From Corynebacterium propinquum DSM 44285 (lineage in GTDB: Bacteria; Actinomycetota; Actinomycetes; Mycobacteriales; Mycobacteriaceae), in the NCBI RefSeq assembly GCF_000375525.1, contig NZ_AQXC01000007.1, positions 70,514 to 134,513 of the forward strand: DNA of 64,000 nucleotides. Direction: 5' to 3'. The notes beneath the pieces were generated by a model. That model was given only the letters and a program-made list of their open reading frames with translations, was not told where the DNA came from and did not search any database. Below are positions 27,106 to 36,380 of the stretch, in pieces (the stretch's first letter is position 1; the number at the start of each line of letters is the position of its first letter). The position numbers and the translations under genes were made by a program.

Positions 27106-29580
27106 ATGACGCGCATTTTTGATCTCACACGCATCGGTGCAGGCCTGCCTGTTGCCGAGACCATTGCTAGCCTGCCGGCCGACGGCAACGTCGTCGTGCA
27201 AGCCCCGCCAGGGACCGGTAAAACCACACTGATTCCACCAGCGCTGGCAAATCAGGCAGCGCACAATCATGCGGCCGAACACACCGCATCGGGCGTCGGC
27301 AAGATTATCGTGACTGCCCCACGCCGGGTTGCGGTGCGTGCAGCCGCGCATCGGCTGCGAGCCCTGTCCGGCCAGCCGAAGCTTGTCGGCCATGCCATTC
27401 GGGGCGAATCCGTGCCGGGTAGAGCAGTGGAATTTGTGACCCCGGGGGTGTTACTACGCCGTTTATTGCGTGATCCAGAGCTTCCCGGGGTAGCAGCTGT
27501 GGCGATTGATGAGGTCCACGAGCGCCAACTCGATACCGACCTGGTGTTGGGCATGTGCTTGGAGTTGGCCGAGTTGCGCGAAGATTTTCGCGTGATCGCT
27601 ATGTCTGCCACCGTCGATGCACAGCGGTTTTCCCAGCTCATGGATGCACCGATACACGTCACTGAGGCAGCCATTCATCCTGTGGAAATCAATTATGCGC
27701 CGGCGCCCGGCCGGGCAGCAGGAGAGCGTGGTTTTTACCGCCACGTCGCAGAACAAGCAGCACAGCAAGTAGCCCAACAAGACGCACAGCAGGCAGCACA
27801 GCCGATGAGCGGGCACGCGTCTGAGCAACGAAAGCCGAGCGCAGGGTCGACGTTGGTTTTCGTGCCAGGGGTGCGGGAAGTCAACCAAGTGTGCGCGGAA
27901 TTAGCCACGTTTGTCGACGCTGACCTCCCCGTTTTCCCACTGCACGGCCAGCAATCCACCGAAGAGCAGGACCGCGCGTTGTCTACCGATGCCACGCGCA
28001 TCGTGGTGGCAACCTCGATCGCGGAATCGTCGCTGACGGTGCCCGGGGTGCGGGCTGTCGTCGATGCTGGCTTGGCTCGTATGCCGCGGCGTGACGCGCA
28101 GAGGGGAATGTCGGGGTTGGTGACGTCGTCGACTTCCAAATCTAGTGCGGATCAGCGTGCAGGACGTGCCGGGCGCGAAGGGCCGGGAACCGTCGTGCGC
28201 TGCTATTCGCAGGAAGATTACCAGCACTTCGCGCCGCATACGACCCCAGAAATTCTTAGTGCGGACCTCACACAAGCCGCCCTATTTTTGGACACCTGGG
28301 GCGCTGGGCAGGATTTCCCGTTATTGGACCAGCCGCCGGCCACAGCGATGGCTGCCGCCCGCACCACCTTGCAACGCATTGGCGCCAACAAAGAATTAGC
28401 CCTCTTGCCGACGGACCCGCGCCTGGGTGCCGCGTTATTGCGTTATGGTGCCGGGGCCGCGGACACCGTCGCGAAAATGGATGAGAACCCGCGCGGAGAT
28501 ATCGCTCGGGCGCGTGCCCAGAAACGGTTAGTGCAGCGGCTGGCGGCTTTGGTGCCAGATTTGGGGCCGGCGGATCCGGGAGCAGTGGTGGCTGCCGCTT
28601 TCCCGGAACAAGTAGCCCGCGCGGTGTCTGCCGGGGCATCTGGTTCTAACTCTGGTCCTAGTTCGGGCTCTGGTTCTGGCCCTAGCGCTGGGGCTGGGAC
28701 TAGCCGCGAATATCTTCTGGCGAGCGGTACGCGGGCGCGCTTGTTGGCGGATTCCGGTCTGGCGGATGCAGACTGGCTTGCGGTTTCCGAGATTTCGTTG
28801 TCGAACGCAGGAAACGCGATCATCCGGTCCGCCGCGCGGATTACGGAAGATGATGCGTTGGAAGCCATCGGGGTGGAAGAAACCACAACCGCGACGGTGG
28901 ACGGCGGCAAGATCCGTGGCCGGAAGCGAAAAATGGCCGGAGCAATCGAGCTGTCCTCGACTCCGGTGCAGGTCACTGGCGACGCCGCTGCCGAGGCATT
29001 GGCAGAAAGCATTCGGGAATACGGGCTCGGATTATTCGAGTGGTCGGCGTCGGCAAGCAACTTATACCACCGGCTGCGCCACCTGCACGAGCACTACGGC
29101 TTGCCGTGGCCGGATGTGGCAGCTGCAGACCCAGCTATCTGGTTGGCTCCGGAATTAGACAAGGTCGCTTCAGGAATGCAGATTGCCAAGGTGGATCTGT
29201 ACCCCGCGTTGCAGCGCCTTTTGCCTTGGCCGGAGGCCACCCGGTTGGAGGAGTTAGCGCCAGAGCGGATGCCGGTGCCTTCGGGAAGAGGTGTGCTGTT
29301 GGATTGGTCTGGGGAGCGACCAGTGGCAAGCGTGAAATTGCAGGAATGTTTCGGTTTGGCGGAATCGCCGGCGTACTGCGGTAAACGGGTGCAGTTTCAC
29401 TTGCTTTCGCCAGCGGGGCGACCGCTCGCGATTACTGATGATTTGGCGAGTTTTTGGTCCGGGCCTTATGCCGGGGTGCGCGCAGATATGCGGGGGCGCT
29501 ACCCAAAGCACCCATGGCCGGAAGATCCGTGGCAGGCAACCGCGACGGCAAAAACAAATGCGAAGCTGCGCAAAAACTAA
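27106..29580 (+). CDS. hrpB: ATP-dependent RNA helicase HrpB
   Basis: DEAH-family helicase of 824 residues: Walker A APPGTGKTT (about 35-43), DEVHERQLDTD, SATVDAQRF, the QRAGRAGREGPG motif VI, and the HrpB-specific C-terminal half. The cellular role of HrpB is poorly known. Two low-complexity insertions stand out: an Ala/Gln-rich one (about 216-233) and a Ser/Gly/Pro-rich one (about 511-533), both encoded by short repeats. Three copies of the iterated 10-mer lie in the gene (27294, 28404, 29048), read in three different peptide contexts. Confidence 0.92.
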   Translation: MTRIFDLTRIGAGLPVAETIASLPADGNVVVQAPPGTGKTTLIPPALANQAAHNHAAEHTASGVGKIIVTAPRRVAVRAAAHRLRALSGQPKLVGHAIRGESVPGRAVEFVTPGVLLRRLLRDPELPGVAAVAIDEVHERQLDTDLVLGMCLELAELREDFRVIAMSATVDAQRFSQLMDAPIHVTEAAIHPVEINYAPAPGRAAGERGFYRHVAEQAAQQVAQQDAQQAAQPMSGHASEQRKPSAGSTLVFVPGVREVNQVCAELATFVDADLPVFPLHGQQSTEEQDRALSTDATRIVVATSIAESSLTVPGVRAVVDAGLARMPRRDAQRGMSGLVTSSTSKSSADQRAGRAGREGPGTVVRCYSQEDYQHFAPHTTPEILSADLTQAALFLDTWGAGQDFPLLDQPPATAMAAARTTLQRIGANKELALLPTDPRLGAALLRYGAGAADTVAKMDENPRGDIARARAQKRLVQRLAALVPDLGPADPGAVVAAAFPEQVARAVSAGASGSNSGPSSGSGSGPSAGAGTSREYLLASGTRARLLADSGLADADWLAVSEISLSNAGNAIIRSAARITEDDALEAIGVEETTTATVDGGKIRGRKRKMAGAIELSSTPVQVTGDAAAEALAESIREYGLGLFEWSASASNLYHRLRHLHEHYGLPWPDVAAADPAIWLAPELDKVASGMQIAKVDLYPALQRLLPWPEATRLEELAPERMPVPSGRGVLLDWSGERPVASVKLQECFGLAESPAYCGKRVQFHLLSPAGRPLAITDDLASFWSGPYAGVRADMRGRYPKHPWPEDPWQATATAKTNAKLRKN

Positions 29581-29583
29581 TGC

Positions 29584-30252
29584 TTAGTCAGCCCATTCCT
29601 TGCGCACGTGCCCGATGTGGGTGCGCACGATGGCTTCCATCGCGTTGGCGTCTTGTGCGAGCGCAGCGTCGATCATGGCTTCGTGCTCGCGGGAGCTGGC
29701 AACCAAACTGTCAGCTTCGGCGAGCCGACGCAGGCCGGTGACGCGGCTGCGGGTGCGTAGACTGGAAACGGTTTCCACGATGACCGGGTTTCCGGCTAGT
29801 GCCAGGAAATCACAATGGAAGCGCAGATCCGCCTGCAAATAAGAGACCAGGTCCCCGCGTTCGGCGGCGTCATTCAACTCATGTGCCAGGGCCCGTAAAT
29901 CTTCGACTTTTTCTGCGATTTCGCCGGTGCAGATCCGCGCGACTTTCGCCATAGTGGGCACTTCCAACAGAATGCGGGCCTCGGCGGCCCCGTCGAGGAT
30001 CTCGTCGGAAAGCTCGGTGACTTTATACCCGGTATTGCGCATTTTGGTGACCATGCCTTCGCGTTCGAAAAACAGCATGGCCTCGCGCACTGGGGTCGCG
30101 GAAACCCCCATTTGCGCAGCCAGTTGTGGCGCCGAATAAATCTGGCCGGGGGCGAGTTCGCCGGAAATCAGCCCGGCGCGGATGGATTCGGATACTTGAT
30201 CACGCAGGGACGCCGCGCGAGCAGAAATCTGGGGGATCTGAGCGTGAGTCAT
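29584..30252 (-). CDS. GntR-family (FCD) transcriptional regulator
   Basis: A 222-residue regulator: winged helix-turn-helix with SAPQLAAQMGVSATPVREAM (about 42-61) and a helical FCD domain (about 85-220) with metal/ligand His residues. It lies downstream of the ornithine-cyclodeaminase-like gene on the same strand and beside brnQ-dadA, so it most likely controls this amino-acid cluster. An operator could be the ATTGCAAT palindrome at 31260-31267 in the divergent promoter region; that is a guess. Confidence 0.87.
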   Translation of the reverse strand: MTHAQIPQISARAASLRDQVSESIRAGLISGELAPGQIYSAPQLAAQMGVSATPVREAMLFFEREGMVTKMRNTGYKVTELSDEILDGAAEARILLEVPTMAKVARICTGEIAEKVEDLRALAHELNDAAERGDLVSYLQADLRFHCDFLALAGNPVIVETVSSLRTRSRVTGLRRLAEADSLVASSREHEAMIDAALAQDANAMEAIVRTHIGHVRKEWAD

Positions 30253-30275
30253 GGTGCAAGTTTACGTGTCGCTGA

Positions 30276-31238
30276 TTAGCCCTGAGCGGATACCTTCTCG
30301 GCGATCGCTTCTGCGAGTGCTAGATCTTCCCAAGGCATGCCCGTGAATTTGAAAACGATGGGTTTATCGCGGGCAACCTGAACTTTTCCACTGACGACGT
30401 CGGCGTAGCTCAGCAAATCAGTTTTGCTAATGACGCCTTCGTTCAGCGGCTGAATGATATCGCCGCCTTCGCGCAGGGTAGCGCCCATGTCTTCCACGAT
30501 GACCGTGGAGGAGGCAACGAGGTCAGATGCCAGCTCCCGCGCCTGTGGTGAGTGCGATCCGACCGCGACAATGACCGCACTGTCCGAAACATCATCTTTG
30601 GCCAGTATCGGTTTCGATGCGGTGGTGGTGCACAGAACCAGGTCGGCTGCACGGGTGACCTCGCGAGCCTGGCGGCTTCCCGCTTGCACCCAGGTGTAGC
30701 GGTCTTCGAGATCGTGCGGTTCCGTGCGCGATAGGAACGTGATGGATATTTCCCGATGGGGAAAGGTGGATTCCACGGTAGCTGCGTGGGCCCGCCCCTG
30801 TGGTCCGGTGCCGAAGATGGCGACGTGGAGTGGGGCAGGTGACTCGCTTGAGCCGTCGGCAAGAAAATCGTAGACACACGAGATGGACACAGCTGGGGTG
30901 CGCAAATTGGTCACGGCGATGCCATCGATTAGTGCCTTCGGGCTCAGGGTGGTGCCGTCGAAAAGTAGGTACGAGCCTTGGATACGTGGCAGATCGTCCT
31001 GGTATCCGGGAGGGGCTACCGATAACAGCTTGATGCCGAATGCCGATGGGGTGGTGGACGGCATGATCAGGAATTCGCCATTTTCGACTGGGATGGCGGA
31101 ACGTGACTGATCACCTGCGGGGTCGAAGCCGTTGCGCAGGGTATCGCGAAGCTTGGCGACGGCGTCTGCCGGGGTAAACGCGGAATAAACCTGGTCGTGG
31201 GAAATGAATTGTGGAGCCGGTGGAGTGTGTTCGGGCAT
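30276..31238 (-). CDS. Ornithine cyclodeaminase/mu-crystallin family protein
   Basis: NAD(P)-binding protein of 320 residues. The Rossmann motif is IFGTGPQGRAHA (about 143-154), preceded by LTxLRT-like TNLRTPAVS. The family includes ornithine cyclodeaminase, alanine dehydrogenase and ketimine reductase, and the sequence does not settle which. Context (BrnQ carrier, FAD D-amino-acid dehydrogenase, GntR regulator) suggests use of an imine or amino acid. It is divergent from brnQ and probably cotranscribed with the regulator. Confidence 0.8.
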   Translation of the reverse strand: MPEHTPPAPQFISHDQVYSAFTPADAVAKLRDTLRNGFDPAGDQSRSAIPVENGEFLIMPSTTPSAFGIKLLSVAPPGYQDDLPRIQGSYLLFDGTTLSPKALIDGIAVTNLRTPAVSISCVYDFLADGSSESPAPLHVAIFGTGPQGRAHAATVESTFPHREISITFLSRTEPHDLEDRYTWVQAGSRQAREVTRAADLVLCTTTASKPILAKDDVSDSAVIVAVGSHSPQARELASDLVASSTVIVEDMGATLREGGDIIQPLNEGVISKTDLLSYADVVSGKVQVARDKPIVFKFTGMPWEDLALAEAIAEKVSAQG

Positions 31239-31396
31239 CGTCAGGTCCTTTCTGGTGTCATTGCAATTGTACCGTTGGCGCTCTAAGGTTTCACCTAGAT
31301 CACAATGAGCACATTTTTAGATTTCGTATCACATCACGACCATCACCAAGTGAGTACTTCAGCATGACTGCTGCTGTACAACGTGGAAAGACAACG
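31239..31396. promoter_or_regulatory. Divergent promoter region, ocd-like / brnQ
   Basis: About 160 bases between two divergent genes. A perfect 8-base palindrome ATTGCAAT at 31260-31267 is a candidate operator for the neighbouring GntR protein. No clear -35/-10 pair was assigned. Confidence 0.35.
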
Positions 31397-32779
31397 ATGA
31401 CATCAGATAAAAAACTGAATTTTTTTGAGCTTGGGGCATTAGGTTTTCTGCTTTTCGCCATGTTCCTAGGCGCCGGTAACATAATCTTCGCACCAATGGT
31501 CGGCCAAGAAGCCGGTACTGACATGTGGATCCCCATGACCGGTTTCTTAATCACTGGCGTCGGTTTGGTGTTTTTGGCGATCGTCGCATTAGCAAAAACC
31601 AGCGGCGACGTACACCGAATGGCATCGCGGGTAAGCAATAAGTATGCGATTGTTTTCTGCCTCGTGCTGTTTTTGACCTTGGGGCCGATTTACGTCATTC
31701 CGCGCACTACTTCCGTGGTGTTTGAAATTGGTGTTGTGCCCTCGCTGTCGAATCAAGACACCGCGCATCGTCTGCCACTGTTGATCTTTTCGGTTATTTT
31801 CATAGCAACGACTATCTGGCTCTCTTTAAACCCAAACAAGCTGGTAGACCGCATCGGTAAGGTACTGACCCCAGCTTTCGGTATTTTGTTGCTGATCATC
31901 ATCGTGACCTCCATCGTGAACCCAATGGGGCAGGTGCACGAACCGCTGGACGCATATACCGATGGCGCGTTTTTCACTGGGTTTATCGAAGGATATCTGA
32001 CGATGGATGCCGCTGCCGCACTGGTTTTTGCTGGCGTATTTATTCAAGCCATTCGTAGCCAGGGTGTGAACAGCAACCATGGAATTTCCACGGTCTTTTT
32101 CAAAGCCGGATTGTTCACCGTCGTTGCGCTGGCAATCTTGCACATTTCGTTGGCATGGATAGGCGGAAGCTCCGTTGACGCTATCGGACGCATGGATAAT
32201 GGCGGTCAATTGCTTGCCGAAGCTTCTCGATACTTGCTCGGTCAACCCGGCCTTTACGTCATCGGTACTGTCGTTTTCTTGACTGGCCTGACCACCAACG
32301 TTGCCTGCCTTACTGCCGTTGCTGATTATTTCGCCCGTGTATTCCCCCGTGTCGGGTACAAAAGCTGGGTCTGGATCAACGCGGGATTAGGCTTTGGCAT
32401 CGCTAATTTGGGGTTGGAGACGGTTCTTTCTGCCGCACTTCCCGTGCTGTTTTTGCTTTATCCGCTCTCGATGGTGCTGATTCTGTTAACCCTTGTCGAC
32501 GGTGTTTTCGGTAAAGCGCGCGCCGTCTATGTGGGTGCAACTATTGCTACTGCGCCTTTCGCGATTCTTGATGCGATCCGTGCTGCCAACGTCGACATGA
32601 GCAGCATTGATGCCGCGTTGTCGTTCATCCCGCTGTTTACTGACTACGGTGGTTGGATTATCCCAGCGATCCTGGGGGCAGTGGTCGGTTATATCTACGC
32701 GCAAGCCACCGCTGGAAAACCGGAAGTGGTCGAAGAACAGTCAATGGAAGAGCTTGCCGACGAAAAGGCAGAAAGCTAG
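31397..32779 (+). CDS. brnQ: Branched-chain amino acid carrier, BrnQ/LIVCS family
   Basis: Sodium-coupled uptake carrier with about twelve transmembrane segments, 460 residues from ATG 31397 (GGAAAG just upstream; ATG 31364 is the alternative). The FLGAGNIIFAP motif near the N-terminus and the GLTTNVACLT segment are typical. It ends in an acidic cytoplasmic tail, part of which (Leu-Ala-Asp) is encoded by the iterated 10-mer (32753). Its pairing with an amino-acid oxidoreductase makes a catabolic role likely; the substrate could differ from Leu/Ile/Val. Confidence 0.9.
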   Translation: MTSDKKLNFFELGALGFLLFAMFLGAGNIIFAPMVGQEAGTDMWIPMTGFLITGVGLVFLAIVALAKTSGDVHRMASRVSNKYAIVFCLVLFLTLGPIYVIPRTTSVVFEIGVVPSLSNQDTAHRLPLLIFSVIFIATTIWLSLNPNKLVDRIGKVLTPAFGILLLIIIVTSIVNPMGQVHEPLDAYTDGAFFTGFIEGYLTMDAAAALVFAGVFIQAIRSQGVNSNHGISTVFFKAGLFTVVALAILHISLAWIGGSSVDAIGRMDNGGQLLAEASRYLLGQPGLYVIGTVVFLTGLTTNVACLTAVADYFARVFPRVGYKSWVWINAGLGFGIANLGLETVLSAALPVLFLLYPLSMVLILLTLVDGVFGKARAVYVGATIATAPFAILDAIRAANVDMSSIDAALSFIPLFTDYGGWIIPAILGAVVGYIYAQATAGKPEVVEEQSMEELADEKAES

Positions 32780-32830
32780 CGCAAGCAAACTGTTTGAGCC
32801 AACAACAGCGAGATAGGAAAGGCAGAAACC

Positions 32831-34081
32831 ATGAAAGACATCGTCGTTATCGGTGCTGGTGCCATCGGTATGGCCAGTGCTTTTCGATTGGCCAAAGAAG
32901 GCCATAACGTGACAATTGTGGACCCGGTCGCGCCGGGATCCAAGGCTTCGAGCCATAACGCTGGTTGGGTAGTGCCGACCATGAGCGAGCCAGTCCCAGC
33001 CCCAGGTGTACTCACCAAGGCCATGAAATGGCTCTGGAAAAAGGATTCGCCGCTGTATATTAGCCCGTCGACGGACTGGCGCTTTTATACTTTTTTGTTG
33101 CGGATGTTGCAGCACACCAGCAGTAAGCACTATGCCGCTGGCACCGAAACGCTGATTCAGCTGTCCAAAGAGACTTTTAGCACTTTCGACGAATTCGTCG
33201 ACGAAGGCGTCGACGTTGACCTGGATTTTGCGACGATGCGCACATTGTTTAAAGACACATCAGGCATGGATGCGCGCTTGGATGAGCTTGCGCACTTTGC
33301 GGAGAACTTTCCGGGATTGAGCTACCGACGCATGGATGATGCGGAATTGCGTGCTTTCCAGCCGAAGCTTTCGGAAGACGTGCAGGGCGGAATTGAATCG
33401 CGCGGGGATGCACACCTCGATCCCGCGAAGTTTACAGCTGCACTGCATAAAGCGTGCCAGGAAGCCGGGGTAGAATTCGTCGCCTCTCGGGCGTGGCTGC
33501 GTGATCGTGGTTCCGGAAAAGCCCGCGTGATTGTTGACGGGTCGTTTATTGACCCGGATTACGTTGTGGTGGCTGCCGGAGCCTGGACAGGCGAAGTAGT
33601 GAAGCAGCTGGGGCAGAATATCTCCCTTCAGACAGGTAAGGGCTATGGTTTTGATTTCCCTGTGGAACAAGGCTGGCTCACCGACACGCTGTACATGACT
33701 GATGCCAAGGTGGTTGCCACCCCTATGGGCGATCACGTGCGTGTTGCCGGAACGATGGGGTTTAGTGGGATTGACGAAAGCCTCAACCAGGTCCGGGCTG
33801 GTGGCATCCTCAAAGGTGTGCAAAGCTTCTTTCCCGATTGGCCGGTCAACGAGTTTGATCTGGAACCGTGGCAGGGGATGCGTCCGATGACTCCGGATGG
33901 TTTGCCGCATATCGGCGCGCTGCAGAAATTCCCGAATGTCGTGGTTGCGACCGGGCATGCGATGCAAGGAATCAGCCTTGCGCCCCGGACTGCACAGTTG
34001 GTAGCTGGTGTGATCGCGGGCGAGACGATGCCCGAGTGGATGAAAAAGATTCATCCGGAACGGTTTACGTGGCTGGGATGA
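32831..34081 (+). CDS. FAD-dependent D-amino acid dehydrogenase (DadA-like)
   Basis: Oxidative deamination of an amino acid by a DAO-fold flavoprotein, 416 residues. The FAD motif VVIGAGAIGMASAFRLA is at 5-21. ATGHAMQGISLAP near the C-terminus closes the FAD site, and GxRPMTPDGLPHIG is the usual late motif of DadA/glycine oxidase relatives. The ATG follows AGGAAAGGCAG, 51 bases after brnQ, so the two form an operon. Substrate specificity cannot be read. Confidence 0.87.
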   Translation: MKDIVVIGAGAIGMASAFRLAKEGHNVTIVDPVAPGSKASSHNAGWVVPTMSEPVPAPGVLTKAMKWLWKKDSPLYISPSTDWRFYTFLLRMLQHTSSKHYAAGTETLIQLSKETFSTFDEFVDEGVDVDLDFATMRTLFKDTSGMDARLDELAHFAENFPGLSYRRMDDAELRAFQPKLSEDVQGGIESRGDAHLDPAKFTAALHKACQEAGVEFVASRAWLRDRGSGKARVIVDGSFIDPDYVVVAAGAWTGEVVKQLGQNISLQTGKGYGFDFPVEQGWLTDTLYMTDAKVVATPMGDHVRVAGTMGFSGIDESLNQVRAGGILKGVQSFFPDWPVNEFDLEPWQGMRPMTPDGLPHIGALQKFPNVVVATGHAMQGISLAPRTAQLVAGVIAGETMPEWMKKIHPERFTWLG

Positions 34082-34084
34082 AAC

Positions 34085-34354
34085 CTACCGTGATTTGAAC
34101 AGCACCTCTGAGATTTCCGCTTTGCTGACCTTCGCCATTTGCGCGTTGAGTGCGTCGATATCTGGTTGTTGGTCAGCTTTGTGCTTGATGATCAACCGTG
34201 CGGGTGCATCCGGGGAGAATTCGAAGGCAGCATAGCCCATCCCTTCGCTGCTGAAGATGTCGTAAAGCGCCTGCAAAATCTTCTTGCTTGTCTTGCCACC
34301 GTCTTTATTGTCTACACCTGCAACGGCAAAGTGCGTGGTCTGTAATGGTGCCAT
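34085..34354 (-). CDS. Conserved hypothetical protein, 89 residues
   Basis: I do not recognise a family. The protein is small, soluble, mixed alpha/beta, with the C-terminal half DIDALNAQMAKVSKAEISEVLF predicted helical. The Shine-Dalgarno GAGGAG precedes ATG 34354. It is convergent with the DadA-like gene and separate from the molybdoenzyme gene upstream of it. Confidence 0.65.
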   Translation of the reverse strand: MAPLQTTHFAVAGVDNKDGGKTSKKILQALYDIFSSEGMGYAAFEFSPDAPARLIIKHKADQQPDIDALNAQMAKVSKAEISEVLFKSR

Positions 34355-34424
34355 TATTCTCCTCGGAAATACGATTTCCAGAATTACGGGTCTAGAGAGG
34401 TTCTAGCACTACCGAAAAGAGTAT

Positions 34425-35948
34425 CTAGATGCGGCCGTTAAAGGCTTGCAGTGCGGAATCTTCACGGGTTCCACCACGACCATCTTGGTAGTCCTGGTAA
34501 TCCTTAATCCAGCCGATCCGCGATACCCATTTCACGTGCTTGTATCCGTGGTTAGATTCTACGCGCAACCGCACCGGTGCACCCAGGTGGTTATCGATAG
34601 GTTCGCCATTACGGTCCAGCGCGAGGATGGTGTCATCTTCGTAGGCAGTTTCTAGGTCAATAGCGGCGTAAAATGGCTCACGGGGACGATCATCAATCAT
34701 CTTTTGCGCCAGACCATAGGACTCGATTAATACGTAGCGGGCCCCTTCTGGGCGTTCGCCTAATAGCTCCAGCGCGTCGGTAAGTTTCGGACCGCTCCAG
34801 CGCGACGTGGCCGACCATCCCTGCATACAGGTGTGGGTGGCGATGTACGAGTGCTGGGGAAGGGCACGGAGGTCACCCAAGGTGATGGTCTTGTTGACGT
34901 CACGGACATCATCAAAGACTGTCATTTCATAGCCGTCCCAGTTGCTATCGCGTTGTTCAATCCAGTACTCGGATTCGTCTTCCGTTGGTGGCAGACCGTT
35001 GGTCCAGTGGAATTCCGAAATATCGTCGTCAGTGTAGGCTTTCTGCTTAGCTCCGCGTGGGCGCAGTTTCTGCAGGAAGATTTTGCGGCCCCATTCGGTA
35101 GTAAGCACCAAGAAATTGTGGGCGCGGACGCGATCCGACAGCGACCAGTAGGAAAGTCCGATCCAGAAAGAGACGACCAGCACGACGGTAAGCACCATGA
35201 TGAAAAGCGCCTGGCCTGCGCGTTCAGTGGACATAACGCCGAAGACCATGTTCGTGGTGTTGTGATCGCGGTGTACCAGCATGACCAGACCGACGTGCAT
35301 GATTACGAAGCCGGACATCATCACCATGCCGATGAAGTGCAGGGAACGTGCACCTTGATGCCCACCCCACATTTTTACGTACCACGGCATGGACTGGCGC
35401 ACGGCAGGCGACATTGCGACGCCGGTCAGCATCATGAACGGAGCCAGGATGAAGATCACGAATGAGTACGTCAGCTGCTGCAACGCGTCGTAAGGCTGGA
35501 AGTGTTCGATGCCTGGCGCGGTGAACGACATGTACGTTTTGAACGAGTCCCAGGCTTCGGGGAAAACATCCCAGGAAGTTGGGATTAGCCGTTTCCACAG
35601 CCCGGTGGCAAATAGCATAATGACGTAGAAGACGCCGTTAAGCACCCACAGCATCACGCCTAGGCCGTGCCAGTGACGGCCTAAGCCGATGTTTTCGCGG
35701 CCCGGGAGGGTGAAAATTGGGGAAGCGGACTTTTCATCCATTAGGGAGGTGTAGATGCCTTCTTCTTTGGGAAGCTCACGCTTGGTGAACTTCAACCACT
35801 CCGTGCCTGGTGCGCAGTCATTGCGCCACCACAGGCGAGGCATGGAGGCGAGCATCTCCCAGCCGGAACGTAGGAGGATGCCGATCAGGACAAAGTTGAT
35901 GAGGTGGCTGGCGCGGAGCCAGAGTGGGAAATCTGGATTAATTTCCAT
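34425..35948 (-). CDS. Cytochrome b561-like / sulfite-oxidase-like molybdoenzyme fusion
   Basis: A single 507-residue chain joining an N-terminal membrane di-heme cytochrome b region (about 1-290, several transmembrane helices with His residues such as LRASHLINFV, HWHGLGVML, HFIGMVMMSG) to a C-terminal sulfite-oxidase/YedY-type molybdopterin domain (about 330-507). HTCMQGWS contains the Cys expected to bind molybdenum, and RVESNHGYKHVKWV is the late family motif. There is no Tat signal, so the Mo domain may face the cytoplasm or be carried by the membrane part. ATG 35948 was chosen for GAAGGAA upstream. The substrate is unknown. Confidence 0.85.
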   Translation of the reverse strand: MEINPDFPLWLRASHLINFVLIGILLRSGWEMLASMPRLWWRNDCAPGTEWLKFTKRELPKEEGIYTSLMDEKSASPIFTLPGRENIGLGRHWHGLGVMLWVLNGVFYVIMLFATGLWKRLIPTSWDVFPEAWDSFKTYMSFTAPGIEHFQPYDALQQLTYSFVIFILAPFMMLTGVAMSPAVRQSMPWYVKMWGGHQGARSLHFIGMVMMSGFVIMHVGLVMLVHRDHNTTNMVFGVMSTERAGQALFIMVLTVVLVVSFWIGLSYWSLSDRVRAHNFLVLTTEWGRKIFLQKLRPRGAKQKAYTDDDISEFHWTNGLPPTEDESEYWIEQRDSNWDGYEMTVFDDVRDVNKTITLGDLRALPQHSYIATHTCMQGWSATSRWSGPKLTDALELLGERPEGARYVLIESYGLAQKMIDDRPREPFYAAIDLETAYEDDTILALDRNGEPIDNHLGAPVRLRVESNHGYKHVKWVSRIGWIKDYQDYQDGRGGTREDSALQAFNGRI

Positions 35949-36213
35949 TGGCTGTTCCTTCAATCAAGGGGGTAGCAGTCATGGGGCGTGATTGAGAAAA
36001 ATCTTTGAAAATTCCTCTTTATAACATAACACTTATAAATAGAAAAAGAGAGTCAGTTACACTCGGCGAGCTAGGGATTTATGCTTGAAAAGCCTTAGCT
36101 TTTCTTTGTGTGTGCAGGGTTAGTTATCAGAAAATAGAACAAATAATGGGATTATTCTGGCGAAAGTCTCGCCCACGCTCTGTTCCGGATGTATGTAGTC
36201 TGCCACGCGACAA
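35949..36213. other. AT-rich intergenic region before the molybdoenzyme gene
   Basis: About 265 bases without a gene and richer in A+T than its surroundings. TATAAA-like boxes around 36018-36036 may serve the minus-strand promoter. A small hairpin GAAAAGC/GCTTTTC (36087-36104) is followed by TTT. Confidence 0.4.
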
Positions 36214-36249
36214 CACCCTCTTGGCCGCATTTCCGCGACCAAGAGGGTG
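36214..36249 (-). terminator. Terminator-like hairpin after tRNA-His
   Basis: Arms CACCCTCTTGG and CCAAGAGGGTG form a perfect 11-base-pair stem just past the 3' end of tRNA-His. The T-tract on the minus strand is poor. Confidence 0.65.
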
Positions 36250-36255
36250 AAACTT

Positions 36256-36332
36256 TGGGGTGGCTGACGGGGCTCGAACCCGCGACACCTAGGATCACAA
36301 CCTAGTGCTCTACCAGCTGAACTACAGCCACC
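36256..36332 (-). tRNA. tRNA-His (GUG anticodon)
   Basis: On the minus strand the acceptor GTGGCTG pairs with CAGCCAC, with the extra G at -1 opposite C73. The anticodon loop around TTGTGAT gives GUG. CCA is encoded (complement TGG at 36256-36258). It is located before orn, as in mycobacteria. Confidence 0.95.
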
Positions 36333-36380
36333 ATCGCTGCTCTAAAGCAGCACGCACTAGATTAGCGCATCATTGCGAGT

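Noticed and set aside
25948..27393. A 481-codon minus-strand open frame
   Set aside because: It is antisense to the L,D-transpeptidase and the start of hrpB, both certain genes, and no domain is recognisable in it.
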